Numbered from the stretch's first letter, positions 1 through 16,500 are shown. The stretch is DNA of 64,000 nt from Dermacentor variabilis (GCF_050947875.1 NC_134569.1:17695131-17759130); one strand, 5' to 3'. Translations and numbers: made by a program. Notes: generated from the letters alone by a model not told the origin.

Positions 1-346
1 CTTTACGGCACATATTGCAATTTACGAATTGTAGCCGGTGAATTTGCAAGGCGTATCCACTTGGAATGAATTTCTAGAATACCGTCAGTTTTGAGATATG
101 CGTCGTCAAACTAGTCAGTAAAATACACTTTTGTGCCGCTTACCTTTTACCAAAACGCTCTTTTATGCATTGAAGCACAAACGTAACTGGAACGCCTGTG
201 TATTTCTTTCCACACTTTGGGAAAAATATATCTCAAAACTGGTGTCATCTTGGAAGCTCATTTCAAATGGATACGTCTTGCAAGCTCACCCAGCTACATA
301 TCGTAAGTTGCAATGTGTGCTATAACGTAATTAGGTAATAAGATAA
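1..346. other. No recognisable gene
   Basis: AT-rich sequence with only short chance open frames. I see no conserved protein motif, RNA gene or long repeat here. Confidence 0.5.
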
Positions 347-405
347 AATAATTATTGCCTCATGATCAGAAAGTGGTTTTGGCACGTAAAGCCCCATAAT
401 TTAAT
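347..405 (+). mobile_element. 3' remnant of tRNA-derived SINE
   Basis: The segment carries the signature end of the SINE seen in full at 23254-23493: a 'CTCATGATCA' type stretch, then 'GTGGTTTTGGCACGTAAA', then 'CCCCATAATTTA'. The tRNA-like head is missing, so this is a 5'-truncated or decayed copy. The match is by eye to the other copies in this window. Confidence 0.55.
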
Positions 406-554
406 AGGTAATAAGATAATTAGTGAGTTCTTGTTAATTAGATATTTGTTTCGACTTCTCGTGCTAGTAATGTCCGCCTCATCGAACAAGAATTATGCTG
501 ACTGCCGCACGCGTTATTTTAAAAATTCTGTAAAGCGTATATGGTCACCCCGTG
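406..554. other. No recognisable feature
   Basis: AT-rich spacer between the SINE scrap and the LINE tail. Nothing assignable. Confidence 0.4.
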
Positions 555-1300
555 TACTGCCATGTCCGCCTCTTTTGTCTGCTGGGACATTGTGGCATCG
601 TTGGTAATCACCTAGCCGATGACGCTGCCTGACGTGCCCAGGCTGGAGCAGCGACACTCATAACTTTATCGAGAGTAGACGCTGCAAGAAAGCTTCGCGA
701 TCTCGCCCGTGCCATCACGTTGAGTTACTGGCATACACCGCAGAACTCTGACCGTCGATTATAAATCCCCTGCACATCACTGAAACTGAAATTACCGGCA
801 AGCCTTTCACAAAGTGGCGCAACGCTGCTCTGTCGGATATGGGTAGGAATAGCATTCAATAACTCCTACAGCTATCGTATTGGAATGGCGGACTTACCGA
901 TGTGCGCAAAGTGAAAGTGTGAAGAGACCGTCAATCAAATTCTGTGCCACTGTTCTCGCTTCGATAATCAAAGTCATACTCTCCAGTGTGCCTTGAATAG
1001 ACCTGGCGATAGGCCACTTACAGAAGCAAAGGTCTTGTGAGCATGGCCTTACAGTTAATCATCCCAGAAAGCCAATCGAGTGCTTCTTCAGTACCTCAAG
1101 GCAACATACTTGAGTGCCCTATTGTAGATACGCTGCACCTAGCTTTGTGCCATGTGAAAGTACGATATAGAGTCATGTCTTCTCTCTCTCTTTCTTTCAC
1201 TCCCCCTCCCAACCTGTAGAGTAGCAAATTGGACTCAGTCTGGTTAACCTCCCTGTCTTTCCTTCCTCCCTTCTCTCTCTCTCTTCAGTCTGTCATTGTG
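555..1300 (+). mobile_element. 5'-truncated I-group LINE, 3' end only
   Basis: This is the 3' terminal part of the same LINE family that lies on the minus strand at 17110-23060. Translation across breaks gives the end of an RNase H domain (CGIVGNHLADDAA), then SYSYRIGMADLPMCAK and a cysteine/histidine cluster (KCEETVNQILCHC), then LDRP-like GDRPLTEAKVL. Stop codons interrupt the frame after DDAA and after CAK, so it is dead. It ends in a pyrimidine-rich 3' UTR with the family tail 'GTAGCAAATTGGACTCAG' followed by TCTGGTTAACCTCCCTG near 1220-1255. 5' truncation is normal for target-primed insertion of LINEs. The family name is inferred from motifs, not from a database search. Confidence 0.8.
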
Positions 1301-1426
1301 AACATTTCTTTTTCTTGGCACGCTGATGTTCAGTGCAGTATCGATTCCTGCTACAAGCATCGAGAACTTCTGTGTGACTGCGTTCTAAACATGAAGGGCT
1401 GCGTGCAACGCTGTTGGATCAAGCAT

Positions 1427-1752
1427 CCAGCCAATCAGCTCGTCCGCTTTTTATCGAGAAAACGTCCCGCATTGCCGGACGGTCACTTTCGGCGATATCA
1501 CTCCCAGCGCGCGCTTACTGACTCGTTGAGCAAAACCGGATGAGCTGATTGGCTGGTTAAGTAGTACGTCACGTGGAAGGGATAGTTTAACCGAAAGTGA
1601 TCGTCCGAAGAATACGTCCCCATTTTTGAGCTCCATTGACAGCATAGGGTGAATTCGACAAATTGCACCGACGCGCACTGGAGCGCCCTGGGGCGACGAT
1701 GATTGGATGAAACGGCGCGTTGGGGCGCCCCAGTGCGCAACGGTGCGATTTT
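1427..1752. repeat. Cluster of three inverted-repeat pairs
   Basis: Three pairs can be read directly: 1427-1445 with 1538-1556 (core CCAGCCAATCAGCT), 1475-1492 with 1591-1607 (core ACTTTCGG) and 1660-1696 with 1717-1752 (core GCGCCCCAGTGCGC). The first two pairs interleave rather than nest. The cluster lies about 1.1 kb upstream of the FAM43 start codon. It may be a decayed foldback or MITE; no clear target duplication was found. Confidence 0.6.
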
Positions 1753-1899
1753 CCTAATTCGTCATTACATTGATGTAGAGCAGACCGCGATGCACCGCGC
1801 CACCCTATCACTCACGCACCTACGTTTCATTTCGCCGGTTCTTTTGTGACGAATGGAAGCGGATGTAGAAAGTCGTAAAGTGCGGCAGATAACGCCATC

Positions 1900-2882
1900 T
1901 CACTGGTAAAAGAGACAGACGGCAGATGCCGTCTTCTTGGAACAGTGCTACGAGAGAACCGAGACAACCCAGCGCGGAGAAGACGAGTTCTTTTGGTATT
2001 CATTCGTCAAAGTTGAGTTTAAACCGTTGGCGTCAGATGGCGACACCAGTCACGAAACTAGCTGCTTGCGCGCTTTGTGCGCGCTCCCCAAGCGCGAGTG
2101 CGAAAGCAGGCGCGTAACTGCGGCAGCGCATGTGCCGCTCTCTCACTTCCGTTATCAGCCAATGAGAGCCCGAGCCTATCGTGACGTCACGCGTGCCGTT
2201 TCTAGTTTTACGTGCTCCCCCTCGGCAGGTACACGCAGAACTCGCACTGGCTGCACCTTTCGCGTTGGGCCTCAAGCCAAGTGGAACGAAAAGCGGTGGG
2301 CAGCTAGGCGTCTCTCTCGCACGCTCGTTTGTTTGTGCCAGTTCGCTTGGAGAGCGCGCGCGCGGCACGGAGCCGGTTTCTTCTGCTGCCTCGCCGAGCC
2401 TCGCCTCCCAAGCAGCGGCAGGGACGCCTGCCTCGGATTTCGCACCGTCTGGGTCGTCGCTCTGCCGGACAGTTCCGCCCCGCAAGGGGACTATCTCCCA
2501 AAGGATTTGCGTCGACGACTCGTGTTTCGGCTGCTCTTTCCTCCTGACTGTGCGTCGGCGGCAAGCCACGAATACACGAGGAGGGCCGCAGGTGGTCTCC
2601 TCGGTGAGTTTTGCTGCCGTCGTCTGTGTGGCGCGCGTGGGGGGAACGCTCGCTCTCTCGGGGGAGACAAGTGGCTATTTCTGCGGCGCCAGCGCGTGAA
2701 GCCTTTGCGCGCATTTCAGTGAAGGCGCGTTTCTTCTGGTCGCCGAAAGCTTGCGGCGTGTGCCGCAGCGCCATGCCATAGAAGACCGGCACTGGACGTG
2801 TGTGACGCGAAGCAGCGACTGCCGTCGCCCACCTGAAGGAAAGTTCGCCTGCAGAAACGCCCCCACGCCGAGAGAGGACACA
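1900..2882 (+). promoter_or_regulatory. CpG-rich promoter/5' UTR region of the FAM43 homologue
   Basis: Base composition rises sharply in G+C and CpG from about 2040 and stays high up to the start codon. Long open frames occur on both strands here, but they follow from high GC and show no domain or repeat of sense. I infer a CpG-rich promoter and a long 5' UTR for the gene at 2883. The transcription start cannot be fixed from sequence alone. Confidence 0.5.
2155..2190 (+). promoter_or_regulatory. CCAAT box plus full CRE palindrome
   Basis: A CCAAT box (CCAAT at 2159-2163, context CAGCCAATGAG) is followed 19 bases on by TGACGTCA at 2182-2189. NF-Y binds the first type of site and CREB/ATF the second in animals. 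The spacing and position, about 0.7 kb before the start codon inside the CpG-rich block, fit a core promoter. TGACGTCA also occurs at 24804, 39493 and 47322, so the site alone is weak evidence. Confidence 0.4.
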
Positions 2883-3782
2883 ATGTCGTCATCGTGGCCT
2901 CCGATGTTCAACAAGTTCTGGAACAAGAAATCAGTCACCATCACAGAGTATGACCCGACGTACAAGGTGGTCTATCTGGGCAACGTTCTCACCCCGTGGG
3001 CCAAGGGTGAAGGTTGCGTGGACAAGCCTCTGGCCACCCTGTGGAAAAACTACTGCACCAATGTCAAGCAAGACATCCACATGAAGCTGACCGTGTGCAA
3101 CTCGGGTCTCAAGGCGGTTACCAAAGAGCACGGACTCACGGAGTACTGGGCTAGTCGCATTACGCACTGCACGTCGGTGCCCTCACACCCCAAGATCTTC
3201 TGCTGGATATACAGGCACGAGGGGCGCAAGATGAAGCAGGAGCTGCGCTGTCACGCTGTCCTGTGCGTCAAGGAGGAAGTGGCGCGCCAAATGACCACGC
3301 AGCTAAACCAGAAGCTCGCCGCGGCGCTCCAAGAGTTCAAGCGCGAGAAACTGAGCCGGCAGAAAGCGAGGCTCTCGCTAGGAAGCATCTACGAGCAGCC
3401 GGCGATGCCCCGAAGGAAACAGATGCTCAGCACGGGAACCAGCAATTTCAGGGCGCCGCTCGAGAGATCCCGGAGTGCGCCCAAGCTCACCTCCATCGAG
3501 GAAGACGAAGAGGACGAGGACTTCGAGGACGACCTTATCACCACAGGCTCTGAGCACGAATCCACGTCAGACGTGGTGACGGACGCCGACTTGGACTCAC
3601 TGTCGGACCATTTCATGCTTGGTGTTGGTGTGCGCGAAACGGACTCTCTGGACTCGGACTCGGTGGAAGACATGCCTAACCCACAGCTGCGGAGACGGCC
3701 GCTGAACTCAATCGACGAGACGGTGGACGAGGAGTCGGATAACGTGTCAGATGAGTCGGGTTACTCGGAAGAGAAGATTTGA
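2883..3782 (+). CDS. FAM43A-like protein with PTB domain, single exon
   Basis: This 299-residue protein is recognisable as a FAM43 family member. Residues about 17-155 form a PTB/PID-like domain, with DPTYKVVYLGN at 24-34, then a GEGCVDKPLATLW segment, HPKIFCWIYRHEGRK and RCHAVLCVKEE, and a helical QEFKREKLSRQ end. At 194-208 it has ERSRSAPKLTSIEED, closely matching the vertebrate FAM43A segment after the PTB domain. The rest is acidic and serine-rich and probably disordered. PTB domains bind peptide motifs, often NPxY, on membrane receptors or adaptors; the precise job of FAM43 proteins is poorly known. ATG at 2883 is the first in-frame ATG after upstream non-ATG codons and has A at -3. The CDS has no intron, as in vertebrate FAM43A. 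It is shorter than the roughly 420-residue human protein, mainly in the N-terminal leader and the C-terminal tail. Confidence 0.93.
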   Translation: MSSSWPPMFNKFWNKKSVTITEYDPTYKVVYLGNVLTPWAKGEGCVDKPLATLWKNYCTNVKQDIHMKLTVCNSGLKAVTKEHGLTEYWASRITHCTSVPSHPKIFCWIYRHEGRKMKQELRCHAVLCVKEEVARQMTTQLNQKLAAALQEFKREKLSRQKARLSLGSIYEQPAMPRRKQMLSTGTSNFRAPLERSRSAPKLTSIEEDEEDEDFEDDLITTGSEHESTSDVVTDADLDSLSDHFMLGVGVRETDSLDSDSVEDMPNPQLRRRPLNSIDETVDEESDNVSDESGYSEEKI

Positions 3783-8260
<4,478 letters not shown>

Positions 8261-8345
8261 GGGCAGGGAGATCAACCAGACGAACACCCGGTTTGCTACC
8301 CTACACTGGGGGTGTTGGAAAGGGGAGTAGAAAGAGGGAGAGAGC
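8261..8345 (-). mobile_element. I-group LINE 3' tail remnant
   Basis: Read on the minus strand it shows the family's tail: CCCC-rich stretch, GTGTAGGGTAGCAAACCGG, a diverged middle, then TCTGGTTGATCTCCCTGCCC. The order and spacing match the tails at 1220, 13490 and 17160. Weak similarity may extend to about 8510. Only the non-coding end survives. Confidence 0.6.
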
Positions 8346-9585
8346 GGGTACTGAGTGCGTGTGGGAGGATGCAGAGAGACACTATAAACGGTCTCTTAAG
8401 CCGGTGCACTTGAAGTAGTGCACTAGTGCACGAATCGTTTTTCGTGCCAGTGGCGGGTGTGGCCACGGTCCGAGTATCTTTGACTCACAGAGCGCACTTG
8501 AGTCCATTCTGTTTAAAGTCTAGCATTTGTAAAACCTGCACCCATCTAATATTTGTGTGTGTCTGATTTAGCAAAGACGAAATCTTATTTTACATTTTCT
8601 AATGTTGTTGTTTTTTTCTCGGCGCTCCGAATCAACTCGTCAAAGTGTTCACTTCAGTCTTGGCTACCATGCAGTGCTACGCGCAGCGCGAGTAAACGGA
8701 AACTCGCGAGGTTCCGTGGGTGTCGGTCGTTTCATTTCGTCGACCAGCTTGCGAACGGCACTCTTACTCTGCGAGCACGGCCAGCGTGGTTTCCACCTTC
8801 CGCAAACGTGACGCAGCGAAAACCGTTTCGGCGCTCCACGAGATACCACGCGCGGAAGCACGCGTGGGTGGACGGGCAAGCGTGTGGTGTTCTTCGCATT
8901 CGTGCTCGGTTCCAGTGGCGGCGCCTACACGATGTCGCCGAATGCGCTGACGTCCGTTCAAGCGCGCTATACCTGCGGGCCGCGCTTGCACTCGCTGCCT
9001 GCTCTGAAACGTGTCGGTGCTCGTGGCACGCGCCTGTCTCTTCCTTCCGCGTTCTTCTCCACCGAGGAAGACGAACGCACGCCTCCGAATCACGACGACT
9101 AAAATAAAGCTGACGATGGAGAGAAAGAGCAAGAATTTGTTGCAGAATGCATGACTAAAGTGAGAACAAAATGGCGATGTTTATGATGGACTGACAAAGA
9201 TGGGCTCTTTCCACAGATAATAGAAGGCAGGGTTGACAGCACTTAGTTATCTTGTAGCAGTGAGAGTGACCAGCAGGACGTAAGAGACATCAGCGTATTG
9301 AGCACGAAACGTCCAAAGGTTTATCTAATCAACATTTGGGAAAGGACGGTAATTAAAAAAAAACTTTTGTTCCTGTACATGTCCTTGTCGTTTAAATCGT
9401 CAACGTAAGGACTGATATGTACACCGCTGCATGTTAACCGCCCGAGATAACTTACCCACACTCGTGAATATCGGCTTTTTTTCTTTTGAAGTTAAATATA
9501 GAAGCATAAAAAATTGTCGTTGACAATTTAGCGGTAATGATCCATGATTTAAATCGCGTTAACCACATTGCAAAATGTTGTTCAA
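8346..9585. other. No recognisable gene; GC-rich block 8690-9080
   Basis: The block from about 8690 to 9080 is CpG-rich and open in several frames on both strands, which is expected from composition. No domain is seen. It is followed by AATAAA at about 9103-9108. It could be a CpG island or an unidentified repeat. Confidence 0.3.
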
Positions 9586-9598
9586 TCTCTCTCTCTCT

Positions 9599-9668
<70 letters not shown>
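9586..9668. repeat. Microsatellite (CT)n(TA)n
   Basis: A short CT run joins about 68 bases of uninterrupted TA dinucleotide. Confidence 0.97.
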
Positions 9669-9670
<2 letters not shown>

Positions 9671-12600
9671 TTTCCACATTTCACACTCATACCCTTTTTT
9701 TTTCTACTTTTAATCTCTTATGCTTACGCATTAAAATAAAACCGAGAGCTCCAACTTAAAGGCCGAAGTGGGTGGCACCTTGTGACATTAGCTCGATGAT
9801 TTCGCTTCGCCGTTTTCCGCGAAAAGTTGATGCTAATAAAGTACGAAGCTGCATCGTCATCACCTCCTCAACTCAGTTGGTTCCTTCCGCCTTTTGCATT
9901 ACTACAAACTGGTGTGTCATGAAGGGGAAGAGCTCGCCGCTTATTGTTCAAATGTCAGCGGTTTTGTTGACTTAAACGCGCAGACGGAAGGTGCGGCGTC
10001 ACGCGCCAGCTTCGTCTTGTGCTCGTGTTTCCCAATACACTGCTACATCGCGAGGGGTTTAAAAGGTCATACTTGGCAAACATTTTGTTTTCTTTTTTAC
10101 TTGTTTGTTTTCGTCGGTCCATAACAATGCGGTTTCGTGCTTACTAGCGTCAATTTTTTCTCTCGCCCAGGCTTTAACATTCACATTCTCGTTATCGTTA
10201 TAATCTTATTAAAACACTTGTAAGACCACCTGCTTCTTGGCGAATCCGAGCCGTTGTCGGGAAACAAGCACAAAAACAACGCGCCCGCATTAGGGGCCGG
10301 CGCCGAAAGGAAGCAGCGCGCCTAGCTAGGTACTGATCAGGTATAAGACACTCTGTAGCTACTGGTCTGAATAAACCTCCCTGCAGTATAGCCTCGCCCT
10401 GCTACTTGTAAAAGGTGTTATACTTTATGTTACCTCGTGCGCTTTTTCTTCGTCCATGATAGTGCGGGCAGTTGCACGCTCCTTCGCAAACGTTAAGGCA
10501 ATGCGTCCTCTTGCCGATCGAAGTGCGACGTGGTGTTGCGTGGGAGACAAGGGGTTTCTCGCCAGAGTGGGCGTTGTGACGCGCGACGACGCCTTTTACG
10601 TAACAAGTTCTTATATTGGTACGCGTAGCAATATCGCTCACGCGTTCGGTCTCAGCATTTGTTGAGCCGAATATATATGTAGGCACGAAATAAAAAAGAA
10701 CATCCCAGCACCAATGCAGGCTTGGAAACAATTCACATTGAAGACATGCTATCATGACCAAACTACACGTGCCGTCTGTTGCTCTTACTTTGAAGGACAA
10801 TGTTTACGCATGCGATGGTTTATGAGCACTGTAGAAGCGTGAAGCATCGTTTGCTATACACTTGGTCGTAGCAGCCAAAGCGAAATGTTTCCAGGCGTTT
10901 AGTTCCAGGAAGCCTTCTTCAAAATTTACAAGTTTTCGACCACATATACGCGAAGTGTAGAATTTTCATCACACAGTCTATGTCGCGAACACAGGTGCAC
11001 ATGAATGCGTGTGCCTGCGCGGATTCGTTATTTCACATACGTTACTCGGCCACTCCAATCTTCCTCGGAGGCGATTTGTTCTGCAAAATGTTCTGGCGCA
11101 CACTTCAAAAGCCAGAGCAAGAGTGATGGGTGTTACTGTGCTAGGATAAGTTGACTAGCAGCGGCCACGTGAACGGAATCAGCTGAAACAGCTAGCCGCA
11201 GTAGCAGCGAGGAGAACGGAGCCCACCTGGAGAGGAAATACCTGCGGCTGCATACGGGGACAGTTCAAGCAACGGGCAAGCGGAACTTGATGAAAAGAAA
11301 GCACTAAGCCATCAGGAGTATGCAGTGGGATTTTCCACATACCCTTTAGTATAAATTAGTAACCAAAAACTCGCTGTTGAACTTTAAAACCAATCTTGCT
11401 GATTTACGGACGCGTTGGTCACTGGTGAATTGTGCGTCTATTTTCAAAGGTTGTGGAACAGAAAATAATAATAATCTGCTACTAAATACTTGTATGATCT
11501 GGTTTGGAAATCTTGAATCTCGAAGGAGAGGTGCAAGGCACATTTCACGCTGGTTGTTGGATCTTAACGCCTTAATGCCCATGGTAAAATGGTGTCGATC
11601 CTCTGCTTCGCTCTGTAGGGACGTTCTCCCTGCTCGAGAAATTTTGTTTAGTTTTTATTTGCTTTTGCAGAATTTTTGGATAGTAGCCCTGCACGATTAC
11701 GACCACGTGTTCGTTACGTCTAACGCACGGCCAGCAACATTATAAGGCTCCCAGACCGTTTACCATCGAGAGCCAGCTCCTCCTTGCGCGCTTGCTTCCG
11801 GACACGTGACACACACTATGCTGCACAGCACATGCCAGCACGTCGCTGCTCTTTCAGTGCCCGATCATCTGCTCCTTGCTTTTTTGTCTCCTCCCGCTCA
11901 TGCCACCTGGTGACTGTCACCGTATGTCTCCGTACATATGTATCTATAACGTGAGTAGACGTCTCTGAACTTAAACGACCTTGAGATCTGTTGATGCACA
12001 AATTTCGGGAATGTGTTTCTATTGTTTAGACTTATTCCCCTCCACCCCCTTCATTTTTTTTTTTTGTAATCCACACTTCATCGATTGACCAACTGATAAA
12101 TTATAGACGGTACCCGTATATAAACGGCAAGCGCATGCAAACGAACAATATGGGTATAAAGGTGGCCACTTCAGCGTGTGCGAACAAAAGTAATCGGTGT
12201 TATCGCTAATACTTACAACCTACATCAACTTATAAGCATTGAGCTTTCAGCGAACGTGAGCACGCAGGTTCTACTTGGCTGAGGCTTTGCGCGGTCCCCA
12301 CCGTATACGTTGGGCGTGTCCTGTAATGGTCAAAGCAGGTGGTGGAGGGGTTGCTCAGGTGTCAAAACAGCGAGAAATTCGAGGAATCTACCTCAAGCTG
12401 ACAACAGTAGTTTAGTCAGCATAAAGCTCTTACCCGCTCGCATTGTTTCATTTCGTTTTAATGCGCCTGACTGTTCGACTGTAACTGCTCTTTTTAAAGT
12501 AGTGTGTGGACTGTCGTATTAGGTGTCCGGTGTCGTGTTCTGAACAGTGAAATTAACTGAACAAATAACTGAAGTTAGGCACTCACAGAGCTTCTGCCGC

Positions 12601-13454
12601 TCTATTCTCCTCCAACAAAGATCAGTAAAGTAAAACTCGTTTCGAAGAAATTTCTGGCCACGGGATGCAAGTGTCCCGCGTGGTTAGCACGTCGGCCGCT
12701 ATACTATACTCCGTCTGCCCCCACTTTCTGATCTTCTTTATATTTATTTTTTCTTCGTAACGTCCGTATAGGCTGCATATTCCGCATTTATCCGCGTAAT
12801 TACTTTACGGGGACGCTTCACCTCTCTCTAAACTGAAGGACAAGTCGTACGAAATATACATAATATCAACGGTCCTTTGCCTCGTTTAGACCTGGAACGC
12901 ACGCGTTATTTGCAGCGCGCCAGTGTCTCAGTGCGCTCGCTCATGGCCTACATCGGGGGACGCGGCCTTGATTGCACGACGACTGCGACGACGGAGGCTG
13001 CCGAGGAATCTTGCGTTGCCACAGCAGCAGGCAAAGGTGCGCGCGCGTGCTGTCTGCGAGCGAAATCGAAGGCGACGCCGCGGTGCCGGGCTGCTCGTGC
13101 TGCGCGCTTCCACGTGCACGCGCGCGCTCTCTCGGTCGTGTGTCTTATACGTTGCACGTTCTCAGGGCCTCGACTGCGACCGCCATAGACGCCGCGCAAG
13201 CGTTGACAGAGGCAAGAGAACCACATATTATATACAGTAAAAAAAAACTTTGTAATGGAACAAACAGTCCTCTCACAAATTTGCTTTCCAAAGCTTAGAA
13301 GGTATACGCGCCCGCTGTGTGCAAACAGCCGCATTCAAAGAACCGCAAACAAGTTCACCGTATTGTGGAAACAGTCGCAGGAAGACGCAGGAGTGTCTGG
13401 CACTAATGGTGTTGGTTGCCCTTGGACTTTTGCTTCATATCTGCGCTATTCTTT
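9669..13454. other. No recognisable gene; GC-rich block 12890-13200
   Basis: Mostly AT-balanced DNA without coding signals. From about 12890 to 13200 a CpG-rich stretch is open on both strands, but the translations are Arg/Ala-rich and lack conserved motifs. It could be a CpG island belonging to an unseen gene. No RNA gene recognised. Confidence 0.35.
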
Positions 13455-13545
13455 CACACTTTTATTTCTCCTTATCCCTCCACCGCGCAGGGTAGCAAAC
13501 CAGAATGTGTAACCTCCCTGCCTTTCCCACCTCACACGCACTCTC
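13455..13545 (+). mobile_element. I-group LINE 3' tail remnant
   Basis: The tail signature is present in plus orientation: pyrimidine-rich TTATCCCTCCACC, then CAGGGTAGCAAACCAGA and GTAACCTCCCTGCCTTTCC. No coding part is recognisable upstream, so the copy is either extremely 5'-truncated or belongs to a SINE that borrowed the LINE tail. Confidence 0.6.
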
Positions 13546-16500
13546 TTTGACTGCTTATTTCGCCTGTTAGCGAACAATAGTGCCAGAATGGTATAATGTA
13601 AAGATTCCTGTATCTCTTTTCTATTCAATTCTCATCTTAATTATATACCGCAGTTCACGATCGGCTGATGTTGGGACATATCGAAGGCGGAGTGCTGCTT
13701 GGGCCACTGACCAAGCGCGGAAAGGAATTAACTTTGAAAAAGAAAAGTTGTCGCAGTTCTATAGATTCTCAGAATGGTTTATTCATAAGTTGATTGTGAT
13801 AATCGCTTAGCTCGGCAAAATTTCGCAATCGTGAACACAAAAGAATGTGCGAAGCAGATGTTTGCGCAAAGCTCGCCGAACTCCGATTTCTACCACTTGG
13901 AATCGATTTTAGTAATTAGGTAGCGATACGTGATGTATGCGCCTCAGAGAGATCAGGGTCTGTATATGTATAGCGTGAGGTTTCTCGTTGCTGGATGGTA
14001 TTCCTTTCTTATCACCCACTGCTCACGACCAGTCGATCGGGCTGATAACGCAGGCGATACGCTGCTCGACAAAACACTGATCGACTAAGCGAGGAATGGC
14101 AATGACCTTCAAAAGAATCTTTTCGTTATCCTGTCTCTGGTTTCACAAATACTCGGAGGAGCCATGGCGTTGAGGTCAAAAAAAAAAAAAAAAGCTTTTG
14201 GCTAACGTACGACTCCTTTCCTGTGCGCTCATATTTTTACAAGGAAGAATATTAATCGTTTAAACAAGTTTCGGAGAGGTAAGCCTTTTGCACCACGGAG
14301 CAAAAAAGAAATACTCTGAATTTTCAATTTCACCTTCAGTATGCGAAGCTAAAGCGAAAGCTCTCAAGTGTCGCATCATCCGCGTGCAAAATATCGACGG
14401 CGGAGCCGTGGTTCCGCTGCACAGGCGTCAACCGCAGTCGCGGTGGCGTCCAGTCTGTGGTTCTCAGTAAAGGCCGTGGACTCGGGATGCAATTTGTTCA
14501 TTGCTCTATTTTCAAACGTTCTGGATAGAGATTCGCTATTCCTCTTTCTTGCACCAAAGAGAAGTAAATATTGAAATGCAAGAAAATAAATTTGTGCGTT
14601 CATCATGTAACTCTCAGCATGCATCTTTGAATAATTTTTGGAATCATCATGTAACTCCCAATACGGTGTTTGAATCAAACGTCTTTGACGCAATAAGAAC
14701 ATGAAGCTTGAGCTGTGTGGCTGGAACTAGTCGGCGTATGATTTGGCGGCCTACTTGCATCCCAATAGCTGCGACATGCCGACGAACGGCGCGGTCTTGG
14801 AACGTGCGAGGCGATGTGCGTCGCGCTCGCCGAACAACTCACAGCGCCAAAGGCACCGCAAAGAGCGGCGAGGCTTCCTCGCTGGTCACGCGGTAACACC
14901 GCAACAGGCGTTTCTGTGCACGTGATGCAAGATTGCAATGCTGATCTCGCGACGTTCGGGCGGCTACAGGCTGAGAGTTTTTCTATGGCATAAGTTAGCA
15001 CTTCCGTTTTAGGAATCGGACGACAGGGGATATGCTGCCTTCGAATTTCCTGTTTTGCGCGACAAGCCACGCCGTACTTTCTTGTCGTGGTCTGAAGCGA
15101 TTCGAATAAAATCTAACACAAAAAAGAAAAAAGAAAAGGGAGGAACAAATGTAAGCGGTAATTAGAATCCCCGACACTGTCTGTTTAACGTTACCCTTGC
15201 CGTACGAAAGGCTGAGAGGCTCCTGGTCGTTTATCCACTGCACTGCTTTTTCCTAATGGGAATATAGTTGAGAAGAGGGTTGCTCGTTTATACTCTCTTT
15301 TTTAATCTTTTATCCGTAGGAAAAACGGCCGTGTTACAAATTGAGCGCATAGCCAAGCTACAAGTGTCGTGGTGGTATGAGGAGAAACAAAACGCGCGCA
15401 CGGCAGGCCGAACGCCACACCAGCTGGCTAACCACTGCTTAGAGCGTAACAACAAACACAAGAAAAAGAGAAGGAAAATAAAAACAGGCCGCGTACTACG
15501 AGGACCACAAACTGTGCTGGCACGTGTCAGCGCACATAGAATACAAAACTTGCCATATAAAACAAGAGCGAGAGCAATATCCTGTCTTTCAGTATAAATT
15601 TTTCTCTGGCCTTTATTAGGACATCCAACCAACCGCACGTGTGCCTGCACGGGAAGTGAGGCAGTGAGGTCGTGCTGCTTCCACTTGCAAAAAGCAGTTT
15701 ATATATATGCAATCGCTTTGTGCTGTGTCTGTTAGTTTATTTATTCGGTACTCACAGGCGCAAAAATGTGTTATAGTGGGGCTGGGGGTGAGAGATTTTA
15801 CAAAGAGTCAGAAACGTTTACAAATGATTTTTTTTTCTAAACAACGTGTGAGGCGAAAAAGGAAAGAACAATCAAACTTACAGCAGTTTCAAAATACGTT
15901 AAGTTATGCAAGGGCAATACAACAAAAATATCAAAGAAACGGGAAAGTTGAGTTACTTCAACAGGGCAAAAAATATGTATAATTTGACGCGACGTTGACT
16001 ACACCGGCATGCAGGCAACCTACTCCGTTTCTTGTGTAGTTCCTGAAAAAAAAAAAAGATTTCTTAAGCAGTTCTGTCTTGCACGGAATTTCTCGTACGT
16101 TTAGCTCATGGTCCACGCATTGCGACCGGCAATGAGGCAGCATTATATACTTGTCCTTTTGTGCACTAATTGTACCGTAGTATAGGGAATGAAAAAAGCT
16201 ATAGACGCAGTTTTCTGCGTCGTACTTCTAAGGTATCCTACTTAAATTCTTCCTTAGCACTCATAGCTCTGATATTAACTTCGTATCCACCTGACACGTG
16301 CGGCGCAACCAGATTCTGTACCCTCTCAAGTTTATCGACGTCACGTGCCGTACTCGACAACTGACTTTACGTACATTTGTATAGCAGCTCTCCTGTAGTC
16401 TGGCTGAACGCTCTGGAGTTCCTACGAAGAAAACCTAGCATTTTCCCTGCCTTAGCGGTTACATAGTAATTCGCGGTGTGTCAGACACCGCGAATGTATG

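Noticed and set aside
1937..2792. Long overlapping ORFs on both strands (up to 261 codons) upstream of the FAM43 CDS
   Set aside because: They lie in CpG-rich DNA where stops are rare, give Arg/Ala/Ser-rich translations without motifs, and occur on both strands at once.
8553..9132. 184-codon plus-strand ORF and its 122-codon counterpart on the minus strand
   Set aside because: Compositional openness in a GC-rich block; no domain, no biased codon pattern that I could defend.
12877..13334. Several ORFs over 100 codons on both strands
   Set aside because: Same reason: high GC, Arg/Ala-rich, no recognisable family.
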